A stretch of 64,000 nucleotides of DNA from Bradyrhizobium betae (GCF_008932115.1 NZ_CP044543.1:3850501-3914500), one strand, 5' to 3'; counted from the first letter of the stretch, positions 33,161-42,824 are shown. A program made the numbers and translations. Notes: generated by a model not told the origin, from the letters alone.

Positions 33161-33561
33161 CTAGTCCCCATATCCTGTTGGTGGAGAACGACGTGCTCGT
33201 GCGGAAGCCGCTCGCTGAATATTTGCGCGACTGCGGCTATAAGGTGGTTGAAGCCCTGAATACCGATGAAGCGGTTGAGGTGCTGACCACGGGCAGCGCT
33301 GCCATCGGCATCGTGCTGGCCGACGTGAGCAGCCCCGGCAAGATCGATGGCTTCGGTCTTGCGCGTTGGATGCGGTCGAACGGTATCGACGCAAAGATCA
33401 TTCTCGCCGGCACCGTCCAGAAGGCGGCCGCCAAGGCGCAGGACCTCTGCGAGGACGGCCCGCTGTTGTCGAAGCCCTACGATCACTCGCTTCTGCTCAA
33501 TCGCATCAAAAGCGAAGTGGCGGCGAGAGCGCGAAACGGAAAGCCGGAGTCTGACATCTGA
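33157..33561 (+). CDS. Single-domain response regulator 2
   Basis: A 134-residue receiver-only protein: HILLVENDVLVRKPLAEYLR, phospho-Asp D56 in IVLADVSSPGK, then AKIILAGTVQKAAA and LLSKPYDHSLLLNRI. It is similar to receiver 1 (both have EYLRDCG or DYLRDCG), which suggests tandem duplication, although the SSPG after D56 departs from the usual MPG. The start overlaps receiver 1 by ATGA. Confidence 0.88.
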   Translation: MTSPHILLVENDVLVRKPLAEYLRDCGYKVVEALNTDEAVEVLTTGSAAIGIVLADVSSPGKIDGFGLARWMRSNGIDAKIILAGTVQKAAAKAQDLCEDGPLLSKPYDHSLLLNRIKSEVAARARNGKPESDI

Positions 33562-33589
33562 GGTCGGCGAAGAGCGCGAAGAGCAAACG

Positions 33590-33799
33590 ATGGACTGCAA
33601 AGAAAAGGCGCGCCTGGTCATTGATTACGAAGCAAAAACGGCCAGTTTTTCACGCGCTGTGACGGTTTTTCAAGGCAAGTTGGCGACGTCTGCAAAGGAG
33701 GAATACGACCGACTGCAACGGCGTGTCGACGAGGCGCGGGTTGAATCGGAGGGCGCCCGGCTCGCGCTGGAACGCCATATCTCTGAACATGGTTGTTGA
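33590..33799 (+). CDS. Small hypothetical protein (69 residues)
   Basis: The protein starts MDCKEKARLVIDYEAKTASF and ends ARLALERHISEHGC; it is helical with a probable coiled coil. I recognise similar small proteins as common and multicopy in Bradyrhizobium, without known function. It follows receiver 2 by 28 bp on the same strand and is likely cotranscribed. Confidence 0.75.
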   Translation: MDCKEKARLVIDYEAKTASFSRAVTVFQGKLATSAKEEYDRLQRRVDEARVESEGARLALERHISEHGC

Positions 33800-34068
33800 A
33801 CTGACTCTGCGGTACGGCGGTGCGATTGACGGGTGCGTCTCCCCTGGCGGTCGCGCGCGAGAATATTTCGCGAGGGAGGAGGAGCGCCCGGTCCGGGAAA
33901 TTGAAGCACCTCGCGCGCGAATGCGAGGTTCTGGGACGACCAGCGGGTGGGGGACGCGGGGCGGTTTCAGGGTCGCGGCTGCAGTGGTATCGGCGTAGGA
34001 AGAAGGTCGGTCTGCTTTTGGTCCGAACGTTGCGGGTTGCCCTCCCTGGGCGATAAGCTTTCAGTGCG

Positions 34069-34336
34069 ATGAAAAGCAAGTTCGGCCCCAAAAATTGCTT
34101 ACGAGGTGCTCGTCCAAAGCGTTGTGGACTACGCGATTTACTTGCTCGACCGCGAGGGCCGCGTGTCGAGCTGGAATCCAGGCGCGGAGCGGATCAAGGG
34201 CTATTCGCCGGGCGAAATCCTGGGCAAGCACTTTTCCCGGTTTTACACCGAAGAGGATCGCCACGCCGATGTGCCCGAGGCGGCGCTTGGCCCAAGCTTG
34301 GGCGGTGACATTCAGTTCGAGACTGCCGTCCCCTGA
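34069..34336 (+). pseudogene. Decayed PAS-domain sensor gene
   Basis: The PAS core is clear (LVQSVVDYAIYLLDREGRVS, SWNPGAERIKGYSPGEILGK, HFSRFYTEEDRHADVP) in the frame from 34097. The ATG at 34069 (MKSKFGPK) is one base out of that frame; removing one A from the run 34090-34094 joins them. PAS similarity stops near 34300 and the frame ends at 34336, 30 bp before the IS21 element. It is the start of a PAS sensor kinase, broken twice. The rest is not found beyond the IS21. Confidence 0.7.
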
Positions 34337-34358
34337 GCCGCGTAGCGACGGGCTCTCG

Positions 34359-34365
34359 CGCCAAT
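34359..34365. repeat. 7-bp target-site duplication, left of IS21
   Basis: CGCCAAT directly abuts the left IS21 terminus and is repeated at 36861-36867 directly after the right terminus, as expected from one transposition. Confidence 0.85.
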
Positions 34366-34509
34366 TGTCAAACGGCTTGCAAAATTGACCCCCGATCGGC
34401 GTCCAAGATTGACCCCCCTGGCGCTGGCGTTGGCAGTCGCCCGGCGGCGTAGCGCGGAGCCCTTGCGCAGCGCAGCGCGTAGCCGACGGGCGCACCCCTC
34501 ACGGTCGGA

Positions 34510-35259
34510 TTAGGATCGGTTCTTCAGCCGCCAGCTGTCGTTGCCGGTTTCGACGATGTCACAGTGGTGGGTCAGGCGGTCGAGCAACGCCGTGGTCATC
34601 TTGGCGTCGCCGAAGACGCTGGGCCATTCACCGAAGGACAGGTTGGTGGTGATGATCACCGAGGTCCGTTCGTAGAGCTTGCTGATCAGGTGGAAGAGCA
34701 GCTGGCCGCCGGATTGCGCAAACGGCAGGTAGCCCAGCTCGTCCAAGACGACGAGATCCAGCCGCGACAGTTGGGCGGCGAGCATCCCGGCCTTGCCGCG
34801 CCGGGTTTCATCTTCGAGCCGGTTCACGAGGTCGACGAGATTGAAGAAGCGGCCTCGGACGCCGGCGCGCACAACATTGGCGGTGATGGCGATGGCCAGA
34901 TGGGTCTTGCCCGTGCCGGTCCCACCGACCAGCACGACATTGCGACGGTTGGCCAGGAAGGCGCCGTCGTGCAGCGATCGGACGAGGCCCTCATTGATCG
35001 GCGAGCCTTCGAAGAGGAAGGCCGACAGGTCCTTCATCACCGGCAGCTTGGCCGCGGTCATACGGTATCGGATGGAAGCGGCCTGACGGTGGGCGGTTTC
35101 CGCCGCCAGGAGATCGGCGAGGATTTCCATGGCCGTCCGGTTGCGCTGGAGGCCCGTGGTCACCGCGTCGTCGAAGGCGCCAGCCATGCCCTTCAGGCCG
35201 AGCTGCCCCAAGGCCTCGATCATATCATGCCGCTGCACGGGAGCCTCGCAGTAGGTCAT
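34510..35259 (-). CDS. istB: IstB, IS21 transposition helper ATPase
   Basis: A 249-residue AAA+ ATPase related to DnaC: Walker [17 protein letters not shown], Walker [19 protein letters not shown], sensor region [18 protein letters not shown] and [14 protein letters not shown]. It assists IstA in target capture. ATG 35259 ([12 protein letters not shown]) overlaps the istA stop by 35 bp, as is common in this family; a longer in-frame start lies at 35289. Confidence 0.93.
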   Translation of the reverse strand: MTYCEAPVQRHDMIEALGQLGLKGMAGAFDDAVTTGLQRNRTAMEILADLLAAETAHRQAASIRYRMTAAKLPVMKDLSAFLFEGSPINEGLVRSLHDGAFLANRRNVVLVGGTGTGKTHLAIAITANVVRAGVRGRFFNLVDLVNRLEDETRRGKAGMLAAQLSRLDLVVLDELGYLPFAQSGGQLLFHLISKLYERTSVIITTNLSFGEWPSVFGDAKMTTALLDRLTHHCDIVETGNDSWRLKNRS

Positions 35260-36739
35260 AACGGGCGCAGTCAGCGACCGGAGGATCACGCAGCTTCAGG
35301 GCCTCCGATGTTGTGATCCCTTGGGGGCCTGGGGGTTCTCGTCGTCGGGCCAGGATATTGAGGATCACCTCGTCACTGGCGACGCCAGCATCCAGGGCTT
35401 CGCGGACCGCCTCATCGACGGCCTCCAGCCCGTCGTCCAGCACAGCGGCTAACACCCGCACGAAGCGCCGGTCGGCCTCGTCGCCCGATCCCAGCTTCTT
35501 TCTAAATCGGGTCAGGGCCGGTGGCAGCGACCAGTCCCGGAAGGGCGCGCCGTTGCGCAGGGCGCCTGGCTTGCGGGCCAGCACCGGCAAGTAGTGCCAG
35601 GGGTCATAGACCGTCCTGTCGCGGCCGAGGCTGCGTGGGTGATCGGCCACCTTCTCACCGTCGCAGAGCACAACGATCCGGTCCGCATAGGCGCGGATCT
35701 GAACCGCCCGGCGCGCGGCCCGGGCCGCCACGGAGTAGCGGTTACGATCGAAGTTGATCAGGCAGGTCGCCTGGGCCACCGCCTCGACCTGGTGGAAGCC
35801 GTCGAAGGGGCCGGCAAACGGCGCCAGAAACGGCCTCTCCGCCTCGAAGACCTCCCAGACCGTCCGGTCACGTTGTTCCGGATGGCGATCGCTGCGCGCG
35901 CGGCGCTCGCACTCGGCCTCCAGCCAGCCGTTGAGCTCCTCCAGGGTCTTGAAGCGCAGGCGCGGCTTGAAGATGTTGTCCCGGGCATAGCCCACCTGGT
36001 TCTCGACCTGGCCCTTCTCCCAGCCCGAGGCCGGCGTGCAAGCCACCGGCTCGATCAGGTAGTGCGAGCACATCTGCTCGAAGCGCCGGTTGAAGCGCCG
36101 AGTCTTGCCCGCGAAGACCGCGTCGACCGCCGTCTTCATGTTGTCGTAGATCCCCCGCGTCGTGACCCCGCCGAACAGTGCAAAGGCGCGGGTGTGCGCG
36201 TCGAAGACCATCTCCTGGGTCTCGCGCGGATAGGCCCGGATGTAGAAGCGACGGCTGTGGCAGAGCCGCAGATGCGCCACCTTCACCGTCAGCGGCCGCC
36301 CCCCGATCTCGACCTGGTCGTGGCTCCAGTCGAACTGGTAGGCGTCGCCCGGAGCAAAGCTCAGCGGCACAAACGCCTCGACTGGCGAGCTCACGCCGCG
36401 GCGCGCCGATGCCCAGCGACCGGCATATCGGCGCACGGCGTCATAGCCACCCTCATAGCCTTCCCGGGACAACAGATCGGCCATCCGCGTCAGCGTCAGC
36501 CGGTCCTTGCGGGCGCCCGCCGCGTTCGCATCGAGCATCGCCTCCAGCCTCGGGATGAACGCGCCCAGCTTCGGATGAGGCTGTTCGGAACGCTCATACT
36601 CGAACGCTGTCTCCCCGGATCTCAGCACCTTCCGGACCGTGTTGCGCGACAGCCCAAGCTCCCGCGCGATCGTCTTCACGCCCTTGCCCCGCCCGAAGTG
36701 CTCGCGCCGGATCTTCGCAACCGTCTCCACTACCAACAT
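35225..36739 (-). CDS. istA: IstA, IS21 DDE transposase
   Basis: A 504-residue transposase. The N-terminal HTH is [20 protein letters not shown]; the rve catalytic core includes [19 protein letters not shown] (first Asp), [19 protein letters not shown] (second Asp) and [20 protein letters not shown] (Glu). The C-terminal beta region carries [20 protein letters not shown]. Full length and intact motifs suggest an active enzyme. It is the first gene of the element. Confidence 0.93.
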   Translation of the reverse strand: MLVVETVAKIRREHFGRGKGVKTIARELGLSRNTVRKVLRSGETAFEYERSEQPHPKLGAFIPRLEAMLDANAAGARKDRLTLTRMADLLSREGYEGGYDAVRRYAGRWASARRGVSSPVEAFVPLSFAPGDAYQFDWSHDQVEIGGRPLTVKVAHLRLCHSRRFYIRAYPRETQEMVFDAHTRAFALFGGVTTRGIYDNMKTAVDAVFAGKTRRFNRRFEQMCSHYLIEPVACTPASGWEKGQVENQVGYARDNIFKPRLRFKTLEELNGWLEAECERRARSDRHPEQRDRTVWEVFEAERPFLAPFAGPFDGFHQVEAVAQATCLINFDRNRYSVAARAARRAVQIRAYADRIVVLCDGEKVADHPRSLGRDRTVYDPWHYLPVLARKPGALRNGAPFRDWSLPPALTRFRKKLGSGDEADRRFVRVLAAVLDDGLEAVDEAVREALDAGVASDEVILNILARRREPPGPQGITTSEALKLRDPPVADCARYDLLRGSRAAA

Positions 36740-36860
36740 CCCCGTCTCGATCCGCAGCTGAACAAGCCGCCGATCTGGCCATCAAAGCCTCAGGGATAGG
36801 GGGTCATTTTTCGACGCCGATCTCCCCGAGATGGGGGGCAATTTTCCACGCCGATTCACA

Positions 36861-36867
36861 CGCCAAT
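36861..36867. repeat. 7-bp target-site duplication, right of IS21
   Basis: CGCCAAT, the direct partner of 34359-34365. Confidence 0.85.
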
Positions 36868-36979
36868 CATGAAATTGTCCGTGCCGCTCGCATCAGGTCG
36901 AGGTGATGGGCCACGGCTGGCGAAGATGAGCACTACATCTACGCTTTACCACAATGATGATCCGATCCGGAGGTCGAAC

Positions 36980-37534
36980 GTGACTATCGTGGCAACTGCC
37001 TTTTGGCGACGGCTGGATACGCTCGGTCACGACGCGTGCCGTTTGGAGCAGTGCGGTAGTGGTTGGCGTATCGAAGGAACCGCCGTCTTTCGCCGTAAGG
37101 AAGGCCCGGCGTGCATTGCCTATCGCGTCGAATGTGGCGCCGATTGGAAAACGGTGCGCGGAGACGTTCGGGGTTTCCTTGGGCGCCGACCTATCGAATA
37201 CCTCATCGTTCGACAGGGGACTGAGTGGACGCTGAACGGGGAGGTCGTGCACGGCTTGGATCATCTCGTTGATCTCGATCTCGGGTTCACGCCTGCGACG
37301 AACCTGCAACAGCTTCGTCGCGTTCCGATCGCTCAAGGCTGCGCCGCTCACATCTCTGTTGCATGGCTCGATGCCGAGACAGGTGAGTTGACCGAACTGG
37401 ACCAGCGATACACGCGACGTGGCGAATCTGCCTTCTGGTACGAGGCACCGAGCGCCAGCTACGAAGGCCTCCTCAAACTCGCGCCGGATGGCTTCATTCG
37501 GCATTATCCTACTCTCTGGAAGGCGGAACAGTAG
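36980..37534 (+). CDS. Putative glycolipid-binding protein (DUF1089 family)
   Basis: A 184-residue protein: AFWRRLDTLGHDACRL, GWRIEGTAVFRRKEGPACIA, YRVECGADWKTVRGDVRGFL, HGLDHLVDLDLGFTPATNL and a C-terminal SFWYE-like AFWYEAPSASYEGLLKL. This is the DUF1089 family, named putative glycolipid-binding, with a barrel fold and no settled function. GTG 36980 has GGAGG six bases upstream and gives the normal N-terminus; in-frame ATGs at 36869 and 36926 would add unconserved residues. It stands alone between the IS21 and the convergent gajB. Confidence 0.82.
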   Translation: MTIVATAFWRRLDTLGHDACRLEQCGSGWRIEGTAVFRRKEGPACIAYRVECGADWKTVRGDVRGFLGRRPIEYLIVRQGTEWTLNGEVVHGLDHLVDLDLGFTPATNLQQLRRVPIAQGCAAHISVAWLDAETGELTELDQRYTRRGESAFWYEAPSASYEGLLKLAPDGFIRHYPTLWKAEQ

Positions 37535-37653
37535 CGTAACGGCGGCGGCGACGCCGCGCCCCAGCGTAGATTTGGCGGGGCAATTGGAGCCAGAAAGCAG
37601 CTGCCTCACAATTCTTGAACCTGAATCTCGGTGCCTCGGGCTGGACGGAGATT

Positions 37654-39579
37654 TCAGGCTATCTGGATGGTCTGAACGCCGGCCTTGCTGAGAAGGCCGT
37701 AGAGGGTGGCGATCTTGGTGCGCGCCCCGCGTTTGGCGCAGTAGGTGAAGACCACCCTCTGCTTGGCCCGCGTGAACGCGACGAAGAAGCCGGCGGTCGC
37801 CTCCATTTGGTCGCCAGCAAAACTCCACCAGGCGCCGTCATCAAGCCCGACAAAGATGACGCTATGGTATTCGAGCCCCTTGCTCTTGTGGATCGTCATG
37901 AGCGGAATGGCATGCAGGCCTTCGTAGGTGTCGAGGGTCTCCGTCCAATCTGCGGCGTCGGCCGATGACCCGTGCAGATGCACTGCGGTGGCCTCAACGA
38001 CCTTCTCAAACCACCCGCCCTGCGCATAGGCGGGATGAACGGCGATCAGCCGTTCACGGCCGACGAAGCAAAGGACGTCATCAACGATGGTCCGCGCATC
38101 GGCTTTGGACGCTGGCGGTTCGGGATGGTCGGCGCTGAGCTGGGTCGCTTGGGCGTCGAGCTCGCGGGCGAATATTGCCTGGGCGGCTTCGTCCTCGGGA
38201 GAAATCCCGCGCAAAGCCCCCAGCGCCTCCTGGCATTCGGTCCAATGCCGACCTGCGCGTTTCGTCATGGCAAGACGTAGAACCTTGACCAACAGCTCTG
38301 ATGCTTCTTCCGCGAGAAGCTCTTGCAACATGACGGCGCCGACGGTTCCGGCCTCGTTGCGAAGCGGGATTCCCGCGGCTCGAAAGGCTGGCTCGAGTAC
38401 GGCCGCATAGTCGACCGCCTTCTGGCGCACGAGCAGGACGAAGTCGCGAGGGCCGAGCGCATGGGCCTTCACTTCGCCGGCGACGAACCGGGCCAGCCGC
38501 TGTGCTTCGATCTCGGGACTCGAGAAGTCCCAGATTGCGCAGCTTTCGCCTGCAATCGTGGTTGCCGTCTTCGAAACGGGCTCTACCGCACGAGCGTCTA
38601 GCGCTTGCGCGAGGACATGCTGGATGCGCACGAGCTCGGGCGACGACCGATAGTTGTTGTAGAGCGGCGTGCGCTTGCCGCCGAAATCGGCGTCGAACGC
38701 GGAGAATGGATCGTCCATCGCCATCGCCCAACGCATGATCTGCTGCTTATTGTCTCCCACTGCAGTGATCACTGCATCGGTTCCGAGGAAGATCGTTCGC
38801 ACGAGATCGTATTGGATCTGGGTGGTGTCCTGGAACTCGTCCATGAACAGGTGCGAGTAGGTCAAACGGAGGGCGTCGCGCGCCATCGGATTGACGCGCA
38901 GGAGCAGTTCGGCGAGCCGTCCGATCATCGGGAACGACAGAAAGGTCTTCTTTCCCTCGTGCAGCGACGATTGCCAGAATCGATCCGCCGCCCACTGGCC
39001 GACTGTCGGGTCAGGCCAGCCCAGAACGGGAAGCGGTGAGCCTACGAGCAGCGAGCGCTCGAATGTCTTGATGGAGATCGCCTGGAGGTCAGCGTAGCTG
39101 CCTATGGCTTTCGGAGGCGTACCGACATCCTGGAACAGAAATCCCCGAAAGGCCGTATCGTTTGGGAACATGAGTTCATAGTCGGGTCGCGGTCGCCATC
39201 GCTCGGGCAGCGCTTGGCCGAACCGGTCGACCAGGCTTTTGGCGAACGCGTCGAAGGTCATCGAATCGAGACGGCCGGCGTGGCTGCGATGGCAGCGCTG
39301 GCGGACGCGGGCGGCGAGATTGGTCGCGGCGTCACGCTTGAAGCTGATCGCGAGAATGCGCCGCGGCGGCGGCGCGATGCCGGTCTGCAGAAGATAGGCG
39401 GCGCGCTGTGCGAGGAGCTCGGTCTTCCCCGCACCGGGGCCGGCGATGACCGAGCGGTTGTCGGTGGAGCGGACCACCTTGATCGCGTTCGCTTCGAGGG
39501 CGTCGACACCGATCGGCTTCCAATCGTCGGGTCGAACCCGTCGCGCAAGCACCGCCATGGTCAGTCTCGCCGCAGGCAT
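37654..39579 (-). CDS. gajB: GajB-like UvrD/Rep helicase (Gabija)
   Basis: A 641-residue SF1 helicase: motif I IAGPGAGKTELLAQRAAYLL (about residue 46), motif II LFMDEFQDTTQIQYD (about 255), VGDNKQQIMRWAMA (motif III), LYNNYRSSPELVRIQ (motif IV) and IHKSKGLEYHSVIFVGLDDG with a late FVAFTRAKQRVVFTY (motifs V and VI). It overlaps the OLD-family gene by 19 bp. The pair fits Gabija, in which GajA cuts DNA and GajB senses and unwinds DNA ends in phage defence. It is longer than the classical Bacillus GajB. It is the last gene of a Fic-gajA-gajB unit. Confidence 0.87.
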   Translation of the reverse strand: MPAARLTMAVLARRVRPDDWKPIGVDALEANAIKVVRSTDNRSVIAGPGAGKTELLAQRAAYLLQTGIAPPPRRILAISFKRDAATNLAARVRQRCHRSHAGRLDSMTFDAFAKSLVDRFGQALPERWRPRPDYELMFPNDTAFRGFLFQDVGTPPKAIGSYADLQAISIKTFERSLLVGSPLPVLGWPDPTVGQWAADRFWQSSLHEGKKTFLSFPMIGRLAELLLRVNPMARDALRLTYSHLFMDEFQDTTQIQYDLVRTIFLGTDAVITAVGDNKQQIMRWAMAMDDPFSAFDADFGGKRTPLYNNYRSSPELVRIQHVLAQALDARAVEPVSKTATTIAGESCAIWDFSSPEIEAQRLARFVAGEVKAHALGPRDFVLLVRQKAVDYAAVLEPAFRAAGIPLRNEAGTVGAVMLQELLAEEASELLVKVLRLAMTKRAGRHWTECQEALGALRGISPEDEAAQAIFARELDAQATQLSADHPEPPASKADARTIVDDVLCFVGRERLIAVHPAYAQGGWFEKVVEATAVHLHGSSADAADWTETLDTYEGLHAIPLMTIHKSKGLEYHSVIFVGLDDGAWWSFAGDQMEATAGFFVAFTRAKQRVVFTYCAKRGARTKIATLYGLLSKAGVQTIQIA

Positions 39580-41543
39580 TTGGCGATATGGTTGAGAAGT
39601 TCCGAAAGCAACGGCGGCATGTCCTCACGCAAGGCCTTGGTCTTGATGTGGGTGAGCGCCGCGAGATGTGTCGCCGGCTTGCTGTTCGTGATGAAGTGGT
39701 AGCGATAGGCGGGCAGCAGATCCGGGTAGTCCTTGTAAGGTCCGGTGTAGAGGGCGAGCCCTGGTCCAGCTGTGCCCAGGACGACTTCGGCTGCCTTATC
39801 GACGGCCATCTTGGGTCCGCCCCCCTTGGGTATAACTGCTTCATAGGCGTCGGGAAAAGCCGCGATCATCGCCAGGTCGAGGTCGAGCGGCGCGGAGAAG
39901 TAGACGGCGTGAGGCTTCAGGCAGTCGACCCATCCCTTGAGCAGCTTGCGGTCATCGGCATCCTGCCACGTGTGCATCTTGGCGAAATCGGCGTCCGATA
40001 ACATGCCGCCTTCGATCTTGAGCAGGTTAGCCTTCGGCACGCCGAATTCGATAAGTTTCTCGATCGCGGTCTTCACCCGGCCGAAGCCGCCGCCGCTACG
40101 GCCGAGGTCGAGATCGAGCAGAGTCGCGTGTGGAATGCCAAGGTGCGTCAGCAACCGCCAGAAATGCTGCACATGGCGCCCGCCCAGCGGCACGATCGCG
40201 ACGAAGGCAGGATCGATCAGGAGGTCGAGCGCTTCGGCGAGACGCGGGAGGACGATCCGCTCCGAGTCCCCTTCGACGAGAAGGACGAAGCGTGCGAAGT
40301 AGAGTTCCGGGTAGGCGAGCATGGCGCCACGGACGAACTTGGCCGCCTCGTCTATGCCCGTCGGCATCTTGATCTTCTTGACGGACGAGACGCGCGTCTT
40401 CGGGTCGCTGCGGCAGTAGCGAACCTCGCGCGGGTTGACCCGGCTCAGAACCGCCGGGGAATGGCTGGTGACGATCGCCTGGGCGCCCCCGCCGTCGGTG
40501 AGCGACCGGACCTGACGAATGATCCGGGCAAGGAAGTACGGCGACAGGTGGTTTTCCGGCTCCTCCAGCGCGAACAGCGTGAGTGCGGGGATACGCAGCT
40601 GGTCGTCAAGAAAGCCTTCGACCTTGCCCGCGACGACCTGGCGCTCAAGGTCGAAAACGGCCGCGGCCAGCGCGAAGTAGAAGAGCGATTGTTGGCCGTC
40701 GCTCAGCGCGTCCAGGCCGCGTTCTTGGCCGTCGGGGCCTTGGTCGAAGATGACCGCGATTTTGCTGACGATTTCTTCAAACCTACGACTAACGAGGCTG
40801 AGCCGAGGCTTGGTGTCGACGACATCGTCATGGAGGTCCGACCAGCGTGTCTGTAGGGCCTTTGCGATCGCCGCGATTGCTGCCTCGCCCTCAAACGCGG
40901 TGGCCAGATCTTCGCTCGCGCCCTTTACGGCGTCCTCGGTGTCCGATGACCATTCAATGGCGCGCAGCAGGCGCGCGGCGAGCGCTCCGGTCGTGGCGCG
41001 GATCTGAGCGGCGGCATCGCGACTGGCCGGGGTGTAGTAGAGTTGGATGAGGCCGCGATCGGCCGCAGAGACGGGGTGGCGCTTGTCGTCCGGGGGATTG
41101 TCGTCGAGCGTATCGACCCAGAACAGCTCCTGCGACACCTCGCCCTCGACGGTTCCGTCGTCCTCCCAACGCGCTTCGAGCCGCAAGCGACAGACCGGTG
41201 CTTTGTCTGCACGCTCGAGCTGCATGTGCCGAAATGACGGTGCGATGGTTTCGGGCGTGGCGGTGCCGTCGGCCAGCTCGGGCAGTCCGATCAACACGTC
41301 AATGAACAGGTCCTTCGGCTCACGGTCATCGATGTCCTCGTCAGCTCCGACATGAAAATCCGACCGCTGCACGGTGCGTTGTGCGCGCGAGACGCCGAAC
41401 AGCTTCGACAAGGCGTGGAGGAGCGCGGTCTTGCCGGCCGCGTTCGGACCAACGACGGCGGTGATCTCCGAGGCAATCGGCACCGTGATCGGGTCGGGGC
41501 CGAAGCAGCGGAAGCCGGACAGGGTGACGCTTTCTAGACGCAC
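39561..41543 (-). CDS. gajA: GajA-like OLD-family ATPase/Toprim nuclease (Gabija)
   Basis: A 660-residue protein. The ABC-type ATPase part has Walker A GPNAAGKTALLHAL (residues 32-45), signature ALSDGQQSLFYFALA and Walker B LFALEEPENHLSPYF with the switch SHSPAVLSRV. The Toprim nuclease part has RFVLLVEGDSERIVLPRLAE (Glu about 423) and ATLLDLDLGRSGGGF. OLD nucleases in tandem with a UvrD helicase are class 2, the Gabija arrangement. It starts at GTG 41543, 14 bp after the Fic stop, and overlaps gajB. Confidence 0.87.
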   Translation of the reverse strand: MRLESVTLSGFRCFGPDPITVPIASEITAVVGPNAAGKTALLHALSKLFGVSRAQRTVQRSDFHVGADEDIDDREPKDLFIDVLIGLPELADGTATPETIAPSFRHMQLERADKAPVCRLRLEARWEDDGTVEGEVSQELFWVDTLDDNPPDDKRHPVSAADRGLIQLYYTPASRDAAAQIRATTGALAARLLRAIEWSSDTEDAVKGASEDLATAFEGEAAIAAIAKALQTRWSDLHDDVVDTKPRLSLVSRRFEEIVSKIAVIFDQGPDGQERGLDALSDGQQSLFYFALAAAVFDLERQVVAGKVEGFLDDQLRIPALTLFALEEPENHLSPYFLARIIRQVRSLTDGGGAQAIVTSHSPAVLSRVNPREVRYCRSDPKTRVSSVKKIKMPTGIDEAAKFVRGAMLAYPELYFARFVLLVEGDSERIVLPRLAEALDLLIDPAFVAIVPLGGRHVQHFWRLLTHLGIPHATLLDLDLGRSGGGFGRVKTAIEKLIEFGVPKANLLKIEGGMLSDADFAKMHTWQDADDRKLLKGWVDCLKPHAVYFSAPLDLDLAMIAAFPDAYEAVIPKGGGPKMAVDKAAEVVLGTAGPGLALYTGPYKDYPDLLPAYRYHFITNSKPATHLAALTHIKTKALREDMPPLLSELLNHIAKCLRRD

Positions 41544-41557
41544 AATTTTCTCTCGGG

Positions 41558-42736
41558 TTAGGCTGCGGGCAGGGGATCGGTGCCCTCGCTGAGGATTGCG
41601 AGATAGCGGCGATAGCCGAAGACGCGACCGCGCCGCCGGCCGGTCACCTCCTCGACGATGCCGAGGCGTTCAAGATCGGCAAGCGCGGCGTTGACGGTGG
41701 GCGCGGACAGGCCCGTTCGCTCGACCAGCAGGTTTGCGGTGAGATAGGGGTTCTGCTGAAGGAGATCGTGGATGCGCAGCGCGGAGCCAGGGCGTTCGCT
41801 CTCGCCGGTGATGCGTTCGCGGTCGTGCTTGAACAGTTCGACGATCCGGGTCGCGGCGTCGAAGGCTTGGTTTGCCGTATCCGCAACGCCGGTCAGGAAG
41901 AAGTCCAGCCAAGCCTCCCAAGCCCCGTGTTCGCGCACCTCCTGAAGCAGCCTATAATAGTCGGCGCGATGGGTCTTCAGATAGAGGCTCAGGTAGAGCA
42001 GCGGCTTTCGCAGCACGCCGTGAACGCAAAGGTAAAGCGTCACCAGCAGACGCCCGATACGGCCATTGCCGTCCAGGAAGGGATGGATCGTCTCGAACTG
42101 GACGTGCAGGAGGCCCGCCTTGATCAGCGCCGGCAGTCGAGACTCGTCCTCGTGCATGAAGCGTTCAAGGGCGTCGAGGCAGCCATCCAACTCCGTCGTT
42201 GGAGGCGGGACGAAAAGCGCGTTGCCTGGTCGGCTGCCGCCGATCCAGTTCTGCGAGCGCCGGAATTCGCCCGGGCTCTTGGTGCCGCCCCGCCCGCTTT
42301 GCAGAAGCCGTGCGTGCATTTCGCGGATCAGGCGGAGCGACAGCGGCAAGTCCTCAAGCCGCTCCAGGCCATACATCATTGCGTCGACGTAGTTCGAGAC
42401 TTCGCGGATGTCGTCGATCGGCTGCCCGGCCTGCGCCTCGGTCTCGAAGCGCAGGAGGTCGGTAAGGGTGGATTGGGTTCCCTCGATCTGGGACGAGAGG
42501 ACGGCCTCCTTCCTCACATACATGTAGAGGAAGAGCTCCTGGCGCGGCAAAAGCATGGTTATGCCGTCGAGGCGGCCCAGCGCGCGTTCAGCTAGGCTCA
42601 AACGGTCCAGCAGCGTGAGCACGTCGATCGGCGGCGCCGGGGGGAGCGGCGGCGGCACGAAGGCACGCACCGTCTCGCCGGCGACGGGGGTTTCGACAAA
42701 GCGGCCCAGCCGCTGATTGGGTTCGGGATCAACCAT
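41558..42736 (-). CDS. Fic-family AMP transferase with C-terminal winged HTH
   Basis: A 392-residue Fic protein. The N-terminal inhibitory motif is SSQIEGT (about residue 82), so autoinhibition is in cis (class II). The catalytic loop is HPFLDGNGRIGRL (about residue 217). The C-terminal 70 residues form a winged HTH (PYLTANLLVERTGLSAPTVN, ADLERLGIVEEV). It may AMPylate a partner and also bind DNA. It heads the operon with gajA and gajB, and repeated GCTTAAATA sites lie just upstream. Fic proteins of this type are common and not by themselves defence genes; the operon placement is the unusual part. Confidence 0.92.
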   Translation of the reverse strand: MVDPEPNQRLGRFVETPVAGETVRAFVPPPLPPAPPIDVLTLLDRLSLAERALGRLDGITMLLPRQELFLYMYVRKEAVLSSQIEGTQSTLTDLLRFETEAQAGQPIDDIREVSNYVDAMMYGLERLEDLPLSLRLIREMHARLLQSGRGGTKSPGEFRRSQNWIGGSRPGNALFVPPPTTELDGCLDALERFMHEDESRLPALIKAGLLHVQFETIHPFLDGNGRIGRLLVTLYLCVHGVLRKPLLYLSLYLKTHRADYYRLLQEVREHGAWEAWLDFFLTGVADTANQAFDAATRIVELFKHDRERITGESERPGSALRIHDLLQQNPYLTANLLVERTGLSAPTVNAALADLERLGIVEEVTGRRRGRVFGYRRYLAILSEGTDPLPAA

Positions 42737-42761
42737 GTGCGCCGATTATGGCAACCCACCC

Positions 42762-42824
42762 TTATTTAAGCAATGCCCACTTGGCTTAAATAGGAAATGG
42801 GCTAAGGTAAGTCAGCTTAAATAA
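42762..42824. promoter_or_regulatory. Repeated GCTTAAATA sites between divergent defence operons
   Basis: TTATTTAAGC (42762-42771) and GCTTAAATA (42784-42792) form an inverted pair; a third copy GCTTAAATAA lies at 42815-42824. All are within the 104 bp between the Fic start (42736) and the plus-strand start (42841). They look like an operator controlling both directions. The Fic protein's own winged HTH is a natural candidate ligand, but that is inference. Confidence 0.65.

Larger units (their letters stand above)
34366..36860 (-). mobile_element. IS21-family insertion sequence, apparently intact
   Basis: A 2495-bp element beginning TG and ending CA. The left end reads TGTCAAACGGCTTGCAAAAT, the right end in reverse complement TGTGAATCGGCGTGGAAAAT. 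Each end carries two copies of a repeat of the type CGGCGT.CAA.ATTGACCCCC. It encodes istA and istB on the minus strand and is flanked by a 7-bp CGCCAAT duplication. Confidence 0.9.

Noticed and set aside
35594..36799. 401-residue plus-strand open frame inside IS21
   Set aside because: Antisense of istA.
36893..37828. 311-residue minus-strand open frame
   Set aside because: It lies mostly antisense to the DUF1089 gene, which has GGAGG, GTG start and family motifs.
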